Source of the DNA: Microbispora sp. NBC_01189
GTDB lineage: Bacteria > Actinomycetota > Actinomycetes > Streptosporangiales > Streptosporangiaceae
Length of the DNA stretch: 64,000 nucleotides
Direction: 5' to 3'
Assembly: GCF_036010665.1 (NCBI RefSeq)
Contig: NZ_CP108581.1
Location: 2,771,501 to 2,835,500, forward strand
A program made the translations under genes and the position numbers. The notes beneath the pieces were generated by a model. It did no database searches. It had not been told where the DNA came from and saw only the letters and a program-made list of their open reading frames with translations. Below are positions 39,955 to 47,644 of this stretch, one piece after another. Within the stretch, counting starts at the first letter, position 1, and each line of letters starts with the position of its first letter.

Positions 39955-41724
39955 TCAACCGCCGGAGGCCGGCTGGAGTTCGGTGAGCATGAGCGTGCCG
40001 CCCATCTCCAGCCAGTTGCGCCACAGCGTCGGCGGATACTTCGGCGTGCCCTGCGCACTGGACGGCCAGTTCTTCCAGACCGAGTTGGTGGTCTGGGACC
40101 ACAGGCCGTTGTACCAGAGGGGGATGACGGGCATGTCCTCCAGCTGGATCTTCTGCAGCTCCGAGGTGATCTTCTTCATGCCCGCCAGGTCCTCGGGGTT
40201 GACCTGGTCGAGCCGCTGGGTGAGGTCCCACGCCCGCTTGTTCTCGTACCGGCCGTAGTTCGTCGTGGTCTGCAACTTCTGCACCGGCAGGCGGAACAGG
40301 TAGTCGTAGTACAGCCAGGGGGTGTTCGCGAGGTTCTTGTCGTTGTTGATGATCATGTCGTACTTGCCGGAGTTGCGACTGTCGACATGCGCGTTGTAGT
40401 CGGGGAAGTCGGCCTCGATGTCGATGCCGGCCGCCTTGGCGCTGGAGCTGATGACCCGGGCGGCCTCCATCCAGTCGGTCCACCCGGCGGGCACGCTGAG
40501 CTTCAGCGAGATCTTGGCGCCGTCCGGCCCCTCGACCAGCCCGTCGCCGTTGCGGTCCTTGTACCCGGCGGCGGCCAGCAACTGCCTGGCCTTGTCGGGG
40601 TCGTAGGAGAAGCCCATCCGGGAGGTGACGTTCTTGTCGATGTACTTGTCCCACTGCGGCAGCAGGCCGGTCGGGTCGGAGGCCTTGACCAGGTTGCCGT
40701 AGACGCCCTCGACGATCTTCTTGGTGTCGATCGAGTAGGCGACCGCCCTGCGGAACCCCTTGTCGTCCATCGGCCGCTTGGTGGTGTTGAACCACAGCCA
40801 CGCCGTGTTCGCCGACAGCATGTACGGCGACTGCCCGTAGTAGGTCTTGATGCCGAAGTCGCCCCTGACCAGGTTGGAGATGCCCGGCAGGAAGTTGACG
40901 CTGAGGTCGAGGCCCTTCTGCAGCAGCAGGCCCATCGCGACCTCGTTGCTGGAGTTCACGATGTCGACGATGTACTTCGGCTTGACGTCCTTGTTCAGCG
41001 CCTTGGTCGCCCACCATCCGTCGCGCTTGACCCAGACCATGCGGTCCTGGTCGTGCGACTGGTAGGCGTACGGGCCGGTGCCGACCGGCTTCTCGTTGAC
41101 CCCGTTCATCACCTCGTCCTCCGGCCTGTTCTCCCACAGGTGCTTGGGGACGATGGCCCGGCTGTAGAGGTGGTTGGCCCACTCCTGGTGGTTGGCGGTG
41201 GTGAAGGTGAACTTCACCGTGTAGTCGTCGACCTTGTCGGCCGACTTCATCCAGGACCACAGCGGGTGGTAGGGAACGGTCTCGAACTTGCCGAGTTCGA
41301 AGGTGAAGACGACGTCGTCGGCGGTGAAGGGCTGGCCGTCCGACCAGGTGACGCCCCTGCGCAGCTTGAGCGTGTACTCCAGGTCGCCGGTCCAGTCGCC
41401 GCTCTCGGCCAGCCAGGGCGAGAACCTGTCGGTGTTCGGGTCGTACATGAACAGCGTCTCGTAGACCAGGCCCTTGGTGCCCGTGGCGAAGTCCCACTCG
41501 CGCAGGGGGTTCCAGTTCGCCGGGGGTCCCCACTGGGTGCCGCTGGTGTAGAGGGTCTCGTTGCGGGGGAAGGCTCCACCGCGGCCGCCCGCCGCCAGGG
41601 CCGCGGCTCCTCCAGCGGCTTCTCCCGCGGCGCCGCCCGGGGCCGGCGACCCGCCGCCGGAGCAGGCCGCGCTCAACAAGCCGGTCACCAGCACCGGTAC
41701 AAGAAACCGCGCTCGGTTTCGCAT
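39955..41724 (-). CDS. Extracellular solute-binding protein, family 5 (Opp/Dpp type)
   Basis: 589-residue lipoprotein (signal VPVLVTGLLSAAC). A Gly/Ala-rich spacer follows the lipid-anchored Cys. SBP family 5 features: NWNPLREWDFATG, LVYETLFMYD, KLRRGVTWSDGQPFTADDVVFTF, VGTGPYAYQSHDQDR and DDKGFRRAVAYSID. Binding proteins of this cluster include peptide binders and oligosaccharide binders such as cellobiose/mannobiose types; with the downstream beta-mannosidase and ManA the likely ligand is a manno-oligosaccharide (inference). First gene of the operon with an upstream promoter and operator. Confidence 0.93.
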   Translation of the reverse strand: MRNRARFLVPVLVTGLLSAACSGGGSPAPGGAAGEAAGGAAALAAGGRGGAFPRNETLYTSGTQWGPPANWNPLREWDFATGTKGLVYETLFMYDPNTDRFSPWLAESGDWTGDLEYTLKLRRGVTWSDGQPFTADDVVFTFELGKFETVPYHPLWSWMKSADKVDDYTVKFTFTTANHQEWANHLYSRAIVPKHLWENRPEDEVMNGVNEKPVGTGPYAYQSHDQDRMVWVKRDGWWATKALNKDVKPKYIVDIVNSSNEVAMGLLLQKGLDLSVNFLPGISNLVRGDFGIKTYYGQSPYMLSANTAWLWFNTTKRPMDDKGFRRAVAYSIDTKKIVEGVYGNLVKASDPTGLLPQWDKYIDKNVTSRMGFSYDPDKARQLLAAAGYKDRNGDGLVEGPDGAKISLKLSVPAGWTDWMEAARVISSSAKAAGIDIEADFPDYNAHVDSRNSGKYDMIINNDKNLANTPWLYYDYLFRLPVQKLQTTTNYGRYENKRAWDLTQRLDQVNPEDLAGMKKITSELQKIQLEDMPVIPLWYNGLWSQTTNSVWKNWPSSAQGTPKYPPTLWRNWLEMGGTLMLTELQPASGG

Positions 41725-41738
41725 GGTGTCTCTCCTTC

Positions 41739-41760
41739 CCCCACGCGACGCCGCGTGGGG
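41739..41760 (-). promoter_or_regulatory. Leader hairpin upstream of binding-protein gene
   Basis: A perfect 9-bp stem CCCCACGCG / CGCGTGGGG with 4-nt loop lies 15 bp before the start codon, between promoter and ribosome binding site. It could affect mRNA stability or translation. Confidence 0.65.
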
Positions 41761-41799
41761 TCTTCACTCCCGGCCCCGATGTTGCTCGGCTCGCTACTG

Positions 41800-41850
41800 C
41801 TGAACCGGATAAGTGCCGAAACCGTAAATTCCGGACGTCAGTGGTGTCAA
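41800..41850 (-). promoter_or_regulatory. Promoter and LacI-type half-palindrome of the mannoside operon
   Basis: On the minus strand a consensus -35 TTGACA (41850-41845) is followed after 16-17 bp by TTTACG/TTACGG (about 41828-41822). The sequence CTGAACCGGATAAG at 41800-41813, about where transcription should start, matches one arm of the palindrome at 41896-41909. It is placed to block transcription when the divergent LacI regulator binds. Confidence 0.6.
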
Positions 41851-41895
41851 TAGAAAGAATATGGAGGCAAAGTAACGGTAGTAAGCTGACAGCCA

Positions 41896-41909
41896 CTGGA
41901 CCGGTTCAG
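41896..41909. promoter_or_regulatory. LacI-family operator next to the regulator start
   Basis: CTGGACCGGTTCAG is a 14-bp palindrome with one mismatched pair and the central CG typical of LacI-family operators. It lies 14 bp before the LacI start codon and shares its right arm with the 41800 site, suggesting autoregulation. Confidence 0.6.
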
Positions 41910-41923
41910 CCACGAGGGGACAC

Positions 41924-42937
41924 GTGAGAAGACCGACCATCGCGGACATCGCACGCCAGGCGGGAGTCTCCAAGGGGGCGGTGTCGTACGCCCTGAACGG
42001 CCAGCCGGGGGTGTCTGAGGCCACCAGGGCGCGGATCCTGGCCATCGCCGACGAGATCGGCTGGCGCCCGAACATCGCCGCCCGCGCGCTCAACGGCGCC
42101 CGCGCGCACGCGGTGGGCCTCGCCCTGTGCCGGCCCGCCCGCTTCCTCGGCGTCGAGCCGTTCTTCATGGAGCTGATCAGCGGCATCGAGGCCGAGTTGT
42201 CGGCCCGTTCGTACGCGTTGCTCCTCCAGGTGGTCGGCGACCACGAGGCGGAGATGGGCGTCTACCGCCGCTGGTGGGGAGAGGGCCGGGTGGACGGCGC
42301 GATCCTCGTCGACCTCCACCTCGACGACCCCCGGGTGCCGGAGATCGAGGAGATGGGCATGCCCGTCGTCGTGATCGGCCACCCTTCGGCCGCCGGATCG
42401 CTCCTGCCGGTCTGGGCCGACGACGGCGCGGCCGTACGGGAGACGGTGGAGTATCTCGCCGCGCTCGGGCACCGGCGGATCGCCCGCGTCGCCGGCCTGC
42501 CGCGGCTCGTCCACACGGTCATCCGCGACCGCGCCTTCACCGGCGTCTGCTCCGGCCTCGGCCTGGACGTCTGCCCCACCGTGCACACCGACTACACCGG
42601 CGAGGAGGGAGCCCGGGCGACCCGCCGGCTGCTCAGCTCGCCCGACCGCCCCACCGCGGTCGTGTACGACAACGACATCATGGCCGTGGCCGGTCTGTCC
42701 GTCGCCCAGGAGATGCGGCTCGACGTGCCGGCCGACCTGTCCATCGTCGCCTGGGACGACTCCCCGCTCTGCCAGGTCGTCCGGCCGCCGCTGACCGTGG
42801 TCGCCCGCGACATCCCGGCGTACGGCGGGCACGCGGCGCAGCGACTGCTGTCGCTGATCGACGGCGCGGACACCAGGCCGCTGGAGGACGCGCCCCCGCG
42901 CCTCACCACCCGCGGCAGTACGGCCCCGCCCGCCTGA
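41924..42937 (+). CDS. LacI-family transcriptional regulator
   Basis: 337 residues from GTG 41924 (GAGGGGAC upstream). N-terminal LacI helix-turn-helix and hinge (PTIADIARQAGVSKGAVSYALNGQPGVSEATRARIL, hinge about 45-60), then a periplasmic-binding-protein-like sugar domain with FFMELISGIEAEL, HRRIARVAG, AVVYDNDIMAVAG and IVAWDDSPLCQ. It is divergent from the mannoside operon and is presumably its repressor, induced by a mannose-containing sugar. Confidence 0.94.
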   Translation: MRRPTIADIARQAGVSKGAVSYALNGQPGVSEATRARILAIADEIGWRPNIAARALNGARAHAVGLALCRPARFLGVEPFFMELISGIEAELSARSYALLLQVVGDHEAEMGVYRRWWGEGRVDGAILVDLHLDDPRVPEIEEMGMPVVVIGHPSAAGSLLPVWADDGAAVRETVEYLAALGHRRIARVAGLPRLVHTVIRDRAFTGVCSGLGLDVCPTVHTDYTGEEGARATRRLLSSPDRPTAVVYDNDIMAVAGLSVAQEMRLDVPADLSIVAWDDSPLCQVVRPPLTVVARDIPAYGGHAAQRLLSLIDGADTRPLEDAPPRLTTRGSTAPPA

Positions 42938-42964
42938 CCCAGGACGGCCGCACGGCCTCCTGAT

Positions 42965-43299
42965 CTAGAAGAGCAGGTCCAGCAGGCCTCCGCCGCGCCG
43001 CGGCGCCTCCTGGGTGGGGGCAGGCGCGGGAGCTGTGGTGGGCTCGGTCGTCGGCTGGGGGCGTCGTCACCCGTCCCGGGCTCGGCGAGCGCGGCTTCCG
43101 GAGTCGGCGTCGCGGACGTCGCGGCGGCGCCGGCCGCGCAGCCGCCCGCACCGCCCGTCGTACCGCAGGTGGGTTCGGCGGGGCTGCCCACCCACAGGGC
43201 CAGGGCCCAGATCGCGGCGACGAGGCCGGCACCGATCAGGCCCGCCCGCAGCAGCATGCCGCCACGCCGCGAGTCCTCCTCGTCTCCATAGGCGTCCAC
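42965..43299 (-). pseudogene. Small membrane protein gene with apparent frameshift
   Basis: GTG 43299 opens a protein with an acidic N-terminus (DAYGDEEDSRR), a membrane helix (LIGAGLVAAIWALALWV) and a Pro/Thr/Ala-rich region. Near a run of five C (plus-strand G run 43057-43061) the open frame becomes Arg/Pro-rich and runs into LacI antisense DNA. In the alternative frame the sequence continues naturally as TEPTTAPAPAPTQEAPRRGG and ends GLLDLLF at TAG 42965. One missing base in the C-run explains both, either a real mutation or a sequencing error. Confidence 0.7.
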
Positions 43300-43426
43300 C
43301 TCGTCGTCCTCGGGATCGGGCGCGCTGCGCCAGCCCGAATTTCACAGCAACCACTGGAATCCATCCTGTCACTGAGTCATCACTTCAGGCGTCACTCCAA
43401 CCTCAAACCCTCCAAACCCATCGGAG

Positions 43427-43468
43427 TTGACGGAATCTCTGGAACGGTCTTTAATATCGACTAAACCG
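43427..43468 (+). promoter_or_regulatory. Promoter and candidate Rrf2 operator of the sulfate operon
   Basis: TTGACG (43427-43432) is followed after 18-19 bp by TTAATA/TAATAT (43451-43457). An imperfect dyad with arms CGGT and ACCG (43445-43468) overlaps the -10 element. The Rrf2-family gene ending the operon (47164) is the natural candidate to bind it. Confidence 0.55.
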
Positions 43469-43497
43469 ACTGACATGGTAGGAATAGAGGGCAAGGC

Positions 43498-44541
43498 ATG
43501 AGAGTGCGCAGGCTCGGGGCCATCGCAGCCGCCGTCGTGGCGACGTCCACCCTGGTCACCGCCTGCGGGGGAGGCGACAACGCCGGCGGGGGCGACAGTG
43601 CGGCCGGCAGCGGCGGCGGCAAGGTCCAGTTGGCGCTGGTCGCCTACTCCACCCCCCAGGCGGCGTTCAAGGACATCATCGCGGCGTTCCAGAAGACGCC
43701 CGAGGGCAAGAACATCACCTTCACCCAGTCGTTCGGCGCTTCCGGCGACCAGAGCCGCGCCGTGGCCAACGGCCTCAAGGCGGACATCGTCGAGTTCTCC
43801 CTGGAGACCGACGTCACCCGGCTCGTGAAGGCCGGCATCGTCGCGCCGGACTGGAACTCCGGCCCTGCCGCCGGGCCCAGCAAGGGGATTCTGACCAGGT
43901 CCGTCGTCGTCATCGGCACCCGCAAGGGCAACCCGAAGGGCATCAAGACCTGGGACGACCTGATCAAGCCGGGAGTCGAGGTCATCACCCCGAACCCCTT
44001 CACCTCCGGCGGCGCCCGCTGGAACCTGCTCGCGGGCTACGGCGCGAAGTCGGACAAGGGCGCCGACCAGGCCACCGGGCTCACCTATCTCGACTCGCTG
44101 CTCAAGAACGTGCCGGTCCAGGACGACAGCGGCCGCAAGTCGCTGCAGACCTTCACCGGCGGCAAGGGCGACGCGATCCTCACGTACGAGAACGAGGCGA
44201 TCTTCGCCCGGCAGAACGGCCAGGAGCTCGACTACACGGTTCCCGACGCCACGCTCCTCATCGAGAACCCGGTGGCCGTGACGAAGAACAGCGCGCACCC
44301 GGCGGAGGCCGCGGCCTTCCTCAAGTACCTCTACTCGGTCGAGGCGCAGACGATCTTCGCGAAGAACGGCTACCGCCCGGTCGCCGACGGGGTGACCGGC
44401 TTCGACTGGCCCGCCCCGCCGCAGCTGTTCACCATCCAGGACCTCGGCGGCTGGGACAAGATCACCACCGAGTTCTTCGACTCCAAGACCGGCAAGGTCG
44501 CGGACATCGAGCGCAAGCTCGGCGTGGCCACCGAGAAGTGA
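43498..44541 (+). CDS. Sulfate ABC transporter substrate-binding lipoprotein
   Basis: 347 residues. Lipoprotein signal (AAAVVATSTLVTAC), a Gly-rich spacer, then the sulfate/thiosulfate-binding fold: LVAYSTPQAAFKDI, FTQSFGASGDQSRAV, ADIVEFSLETDV, PGVEVITPNPFTSGGARWN, ILTYENEAI. These match Sbp/CysP proteins. First gene of a five-gene unit with two permeases, an ATPase and an Rrf2 regulator. Confidence 0.95.
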   Translation: MRVRRLGAIAAAVVATSTLVTACGGGDNAGGGDSAAGSGGGKVQLALVAYSTPQAAFKDIIAAFQKTPEGKNITFTQSFGASGDQSRAVANGLKADIVEFSLETDVTRLVKAGIVAPDWNSGPAAGPSKGILTRSVVVIGTRKGNPKGIKTWDDLIKPGVEVITPNPFTSGGARWNLLAGYGAKSDKGADQATGLTYLDSLLKNVPVQDDSGRKSLQTFTGGKGDAILTYENEAIFARQNGQELDYTVPDATLLIENPVAVTKNSAHPAEAAAFLKYLYSVEAQTIFAKNGYRPVADGVTGFDWPAPPQLFTIQDLGGWDKITTEFFDSKTGKVADIERKLGVATEK

Positions 44542-44581
44542 GCGCCGGGAAGGTGAGCGCTGGGAAAGTGAGCAGCGAGAG

Positions 44582-45415
44582 ATGAGCGTCGACGCCGCTG
44601 TAGGGATGCGGCCGTCCCGGCGCCCTGTCCGACGCCTGGCCGGCGGCACCGCCGCCGGCCTCGGGACCGCGGTGCTCTACCTGAGCCTGATCGTGCTGAT
44701 CCCGCTGGCCGCCGTGGTCTGGCGGTCGGCCGACGAGGGCCCCGGATACTTCTGGCGCTCGGTCACCACCCCCGACGCCTGGGCGGCGCTCACCCTGACC
44801 ATCGGCGCGTCCGCCCTGGTGGCCCTGGTCAACCTGGTCATGGGCACGCTGATCGCCTGGGTGCTGGTCCGCGACCGCTTCCCGGGCAGGGCGGTCCTCG
44901 ACACGATCATCGACCTGCCGTTCGCGCTGCCGACGATCGTGGCGGGTCTCGTCCTGCTCGCGTTGTACGGCCCGCAGTCCCCGCTCGGGATCAACCTGGC
45001 CTACAGCAGGGCCGGCGTCGTGCTGGCGCTGATGTTCGTCACGCTGCCGTTCGTCGTCCGCACGGTGCAGCCGGTCCTGCTGGAACTGGACGCGGAGATG
45101 GAGCAGGCCGCGGCGTCCCTCGGCGCCCGGCCGTTCCAGACCTTCCGCCGGATCATCCTGCCGAACCTGCTTCCCGCGATGCTGTCGGGCACCGCGCTCG
45201 CCTTCACCCGGGCCATCGCGGAGTTCGGCTCGACCGTCCTGATCTCCGGCAACCTGCCGTTCAAGACGCAGGTCGCGGCGGTGAACCTCTTCAGCCAGAT
45301 CGAGGGCGACAACATGACGGGAGCGGCCGCGATCGCGACGGTCCTGCTCGTGGTGGCCCTGGTCGCGCTGATCGCACTCGACGTCCTGCAGCGATGGGGG
45401 AGCCGCCGTGGCTAA
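44582..45415 (+). CDS. cysT: Sulfate ABC transporter permease CysT
   Basis: 277 residues with six membrane helices and the EAA loop LELDAEMEQAAASLGARPFQTFRRIILPN. FPGRAVLDTIIDLPFALPTIVAGLVLL is typical of CysT/CysU. The stop overlaps the next start by 8 bp. Partner of CysW. Confidence 0.95.
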   Translation: MSVDAAVGMRPSRRPVRRLAGGTAAGLGTAVLYLSLIVLIPLAAVVWRSADEGPGYFWRSVTTPDAWAALTLTIGASALVALVNLVMGTLIAWVLVRDRFPGRAVLDTIIDLPFALPTIVAGLVLLALYGPQSPLGINLAYSRAGVVLALMFVTLPFVVRTVQPVLLELDAEMEQAAASLGARPFQTFRRIILPNLLPAMLSGTALAFTRAIAEFGSTVLISGNLPFKTQVAAVNLFSQIEGDNMTGAAAIATVLLVVALVALIALDVLQRWGSRRG

Positions 45416-46205
45416 GCACGTCCTGCGCCTGACCGCCGTCGCCTACATCCTGTTCCTGCTGGTCCTGCCGGTCGGGCTGATCATCTGGCGGACCTTCGGA
45501 GACGGGCTCGGCCCGTTCGTCGAGGCACTGACCTCGCCGTCGGCCGTACACGCCTTCAAGGTGACGATCACGGTCGCCGCCTGGGCGGTCGTGGCCAACA
45601 CGGTCTTCGGGGTCGGCGCCGCGCTGCTGCTCGTCCGGCACGAGTTCCCCGGCAAACGGCTGCTCGGGGCGTTCATCGACCTGCCGATGGCCGTCTCGCC
45701 GGTCGTCGTCGGGCTCGCGCTCATCCTCGTGTACGGCCGTTTCTCCCCTGCGGGCGGCCTGCTGGAGAGCTGGGGCATCCAAGTGATCTTCTCCACTCCC
45801 GGCATGGTGCTGGCCACGGTGTTCGTCGCGCTGCCCCTGGTCGTACGGGCCATCGTGCCGGTGCTGGAGGAGCTCGGCGACGAGCAGGAGCAGGCCGCGC
45901 ACACGCTGGGCGCGAACCGTCTCCAGACGTTCGCCCGCATCACGCTGCCCGGCATCCGCTGGGCGCTCGCCTACGGCGTCGTGCTCTGCCTGGCCCGCTC
46001 GCTCGGCGAGTACGGCGCGGTCGCGGTGGTGTCGGGACGGCTGGTGGACCAGACCCAGACGCTCACGCTGTTCGTCGAGGAGCGGTTCCAGAACTTCGAC
46101 CAGCCGGCCGCGTTCGCGGCCGCCACGGCCCTCGCGCTGATCGCCGTGGTCACCCTGCTGCTCACCAAGCTCCTGCGCCCGAAGGATCTGTCCGATGGCA
46201 ATTGA
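45408..46205 (+). CDS. cysW: Sulfate ABC transporter permease CysW
   Basis: 265 residues from GTG 45408, overlapping CysT. Six membrane helices, [26 protein letters not shown] and the EAA loop [21 protein letters not shown], then [14 protein letters not shown] as in CysW. It overlaps the ATPase start by 11 bp. Forms the channel with CysT. Confidence 0.95.
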   Translation: MAKHVLRLTAVAYILFLLVLPVGLIIWRTFGDGLGPFVEALTSPSAVHAFKVTITVAAWAVVANTVFGVGAALLLVRHEFPGKRLLGAFIDLPMAVSPVVVGLALILVYGRFSPAGGLLESWGIQVIFSTPGMVLATVFVALPLVVRAIVPVLEELGDEQEQAAHTLGANRLQTFARITLPGIRWALAYGVVLCLARSLGEYGAVAVVSGRLVDQTQTLTLFVEERFQNFDQPAAFAAATALALIAVVTLLLTKLLRPKDLSDGN

Positions 46206-47160
46206 GGTACGCGACGTGAACAAGTCGTTCGGGGCCACTCCGGTCCTGCGCGACGTGTCCGTGGACGTCGAGTCGGGGTCGCTCACCGCCCTGCTCGGCC
46301 CGAGCGGAGGCGGGAAGTCGACGCTGCTGCGGGTGATCGCCGGGCTCGAACGGCCCGACACCGGCACCGTCCGGATCTCCGGCGTCGACGCCACCCGGCT
46401 GTCGCCCCAGCGCCGCAACGTCGGCTTCGTGTTCCAGCACTACGCGGCCTTCAAGCACCTGTCGGTCTTCCGCAACGTGGCCTTCGGCCTGGAGATCCGC
46501 AAGCGGCCCAAGGACGAGATCCGCAGGCGGGTCATGGAACTGCTGGAGCTGGTCCACCTGGAGAAGCTGGCCGACCGTTACCCGTCGCAGCTCTCCGGCG
46601 GCCAGCGCCAGCGCATGGCCCTGGCCCGGGCGCTCGCGGTGGAACCGGAGGTGCTGCTGCTCGACGAGCCGTTCGGCGCCCTCGACGCGCAGGTGCGCAA
46701 GGAGTTGCGGGCCTGGCTGCGCCGGCTGCACGACGAGGTGCACGTCACCACCGTCTTCGTCACCCACGACCAGGAGGAGGCCATCGAGGTCGCCGACACG
46801 ATCGTGGTGCTGGCCGACGGAGAGGTCGTGCAGGCCGGCAGCCCCGGCGAGGTGTACGACAACCCCGCCAACCCGTTCGTGATGCGCTTCCTCGGCCCGG
46901 TCACCGAGATCGGGGGCAGCCTGGTCCGCCCGCACGACATCGAGATCAGCTCCGGCCCCGTCGAGGGCGGTTCTCCCGCCGTGGTCTCCCGGGTCGTACG
47001 GCTCGGCTTCGAGGTCCGCGTGGAGGTGAAGATCGGCACGGAGGAGGCGTGGGTCCAGGTGACGCGTGAGCAGGCCGACCGGCTCGCGCTGGAGCCCGGC
47101 GACACGGTGCACCTCAGGCCCGCCCCCGGGGCCCGGTCCCTGGTTCTCAGTGCCGTGTGA
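46195..47160 (+). CDS. cysA: Sulfate ABC transporter ATP-binding protein CysA
   Basis: 321 residues. Walker [10 protein letters not shown] (about 37-45), Q-loop [15 protein letters not shown], signature [10 protein letters not shown], Walker [22 protein letters not shown]-loop [14 protein letters not shown]. The C-terminal TOBE-like domain (about 235-320) includes VRPHDIEIS. The [10 protein letters not shown] motif is characteristic of CysA. Overlaps cysW; the Rrf2 gene starts 3 bp after its stop. Confidence 0.96.
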   Translation: MAIEVRDVNKSFGATPVLRDVSVDVESGSLTALLGPSGGGKSTLLRVIAGLERPDTGTVRISGVDATRLSPQRRNVGFVFQHYAAFKHLSVFRNVAFGLEIRKRPKDEIRRRVMELLELVHLEKLADRYPSQLSGGQRQRMALARALAVEPEVLLLDEPFGALDAQVRKELRAWLRRLHDEVHVTTVFVTHDQEEAIEVADTIVVLADGEVVQAGSPGEVYDNPANPFVMRFLGPVTEIGGSLVRPHDIEISSGPVEGGSPAVVSRVVRLGFEVRVEVKIGTEEAWVQVTREQADRLALEPGDTVHLRPAPGARSLVLSAV

Positions 47161-47163
47161 GAG

Positions 47164-47556
47164 ATGCGGCTCTCCGTCAGGACCCAGTACGCCCTGCGCG
47201 CCGCCGCCGAACTGGCCGCGGCGGCGCCGGGGCCCGTCCCGGCCGAGCGGATCGCGTCGGCCCAGGGCATTCCCCGGCGGTTCCTCGACAACATCCTGCT
47301 GCAGATGCGGCGCGCCGGTCTCATCCACAGCCAGCGGGGACCGGAGGGCGGCTACTGGCTCGCCCGGCCCGCCGCGGAGATCACCCTCGCCGACGTCGTG
47401 CTCACCGTCGAGGGAGCGCCGCAGGACAACGAGGATTTCCACGGCGTCGCCGGGCCGCTCGCCGACGTCTGGACGGCGCTTCGCGACCACGAGCAGGCGA
47501 CGCTCACGGAGGTCACCCTCGCCCACATCGCGGCCGGTTCACTTCCGCCCCTCTAA
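47164..47556 (+). CDS. Rrf2-family regulator (CymR-like, no Fe-S cysteines)
   Basis: 130 residues. The Rrf2 winged helix is clear (LSVRTQYALRAAAELA, IPRRFLDNILLQMRRAGLIHSQRGPEGGYWLARP). No cysteine occurs anywhere, so it cannot hold an iron-sulfur cluster as IscR or NsrR do; it resembles CymR-type sulfur regulators. It is co-transcribed with the sulfate importer and probably represses it from the dyad at 43445. The signal (O-acetylserine, CysK complex or sulfide) cannot be told from sequence. Confidence 0.88.
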   Translation: MRLSVRTQYALRAAAELAAAAPGPVPAERIASAQGIPRRFLDNILLQMRRAGLIHSQRGPEGGYWLARPAAEITLADVVLTVEGAPQDNEDFHGVAGPLADVWTALRDHEQATLTEVTLAHIAAGSLPPL

Positions 47557-47644
47557 TCACCGCTATTCGCCCGGTTAGTTGTGCAAGACTCCGCATTCAA
47601 GGTGATTTCAAGGTGAAACGTGCCAGGCGTAGAGGGCGGGCGAG

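Noticed and set aside
39124..41853. 909-residue plus-strand open frame
   Set aside because: It lies wholly antisense to the binding-protein and DppB-like genes; composition is Arg/Gly/Val shadow typical of high-GC antisense frames.
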